DNA from: Ptychodera flava
Taxonomy: Eukaryota; Hemichordata; Enteropneusta; Ptychoderidae
Length of the DNA: 64,000 nt
NCBI RefSeq assembly: GCF_041260155.1
Contig: NC_091944.1
Span: forward strand, 15,043,772-15,107,771
Direction: 5' to 3'
The notes under the pieces are model-generated. The model made no database searches. It worked only from the letters and a program-made list of their open reading frames with translations, and was not told the DNA's origin. This document shows positions 63,748-64,000 of this stretch, piece after piece; position 1 is the stretch's first letter, and every line of letters starts with the position of its first letter. The translations under genes and the position numbers were made by a program.

Positions 63748-64000
63748 TTGATATCCCTTTAGTCGCCGCAGACATCCAAACCGATATTTTGCTGCATTAA
63801 CTAATTACTGTAACTTTATACATTGTACCGTAAAATGAAAATATCCAAATTTTTGAAAGAAAATCAACATACACAGAATAAGTTCTTGGCAACAAGAAAT
63901 CATTGTCTGTACTGGGGTGCATTTTCCACAAACTCAGAAAACACAAGGAAATGCAAAATAAATCAATAAAGTACATCTGCAATCGATTAAACTTTCAAAC

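Overview
This is a eukaryotic nuclear window of about 37-40% GC by eye, with split genes, long introns and many interspersed repeats. The four recognisable proteins align residue for residue, from memory, with their vertebrate orthologues. Short non-autonomous DNA transposons, truncated LINEs with microsatellite tails and a short TTAGGG stretch suggest an invertebrate metazoan. A marine deuterostome such as a hemichordate, echinoderm or cephalochordate is my best guess, but the species cannot be fixed from sequence alone. There are no operons, CRISPR arrays or prokaryotic features.

Layout. 1-1.6 kb holds a broken LINE reverse transcriptase. 1.6-3.6 kb is AT-rich with repeat fragments. 3.6-5.96 kb is one large imperfect inverted repeat built of roughly 136-bp subunits and interrupted by a small retroelement. 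POLR3K (plus strand, three exons, 6259-8721) starts 300 bp further on, and its first intron is GC-AG. 9.3-14.2 kb has no convincing gene but contains a 142-bp near-perfect palindrome. RPL39 lies on the minus strand (coding exons at 14213-14261 and 14949-15052, start-codon exon probably near 16.4 kb). A Harbinger-like element occupies 16652-17648. UQCC1 is complete on the minus strand (nine exons, 21053-29460, 301 aa). About 1.95 kb of sequence with repeats separates it from the divergently transcribed LDAH (plus strand, five coding exons, 31408-38223, 328 aa).

From about 39.5 kb to the end (24.5 kb) I could not support any protein gene. This part is AT-rich sequence with MITE copies, a truncated LINE, tandem repeats and long microsatellites, including 480 bp of an ACAGT/ACAGC-type pentamer.

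The genes do not form a pathway. They are housekeeping genes for RNA polymerase III, the ribosome, respiratory complex III assembly and lipid-droplet metabolism that happen to be neighbours. The most notable non-genic content is a set of small transposon families that recur within the window, with nested insertions and readable target-site duplications. I found no convincing new multi-gene system.
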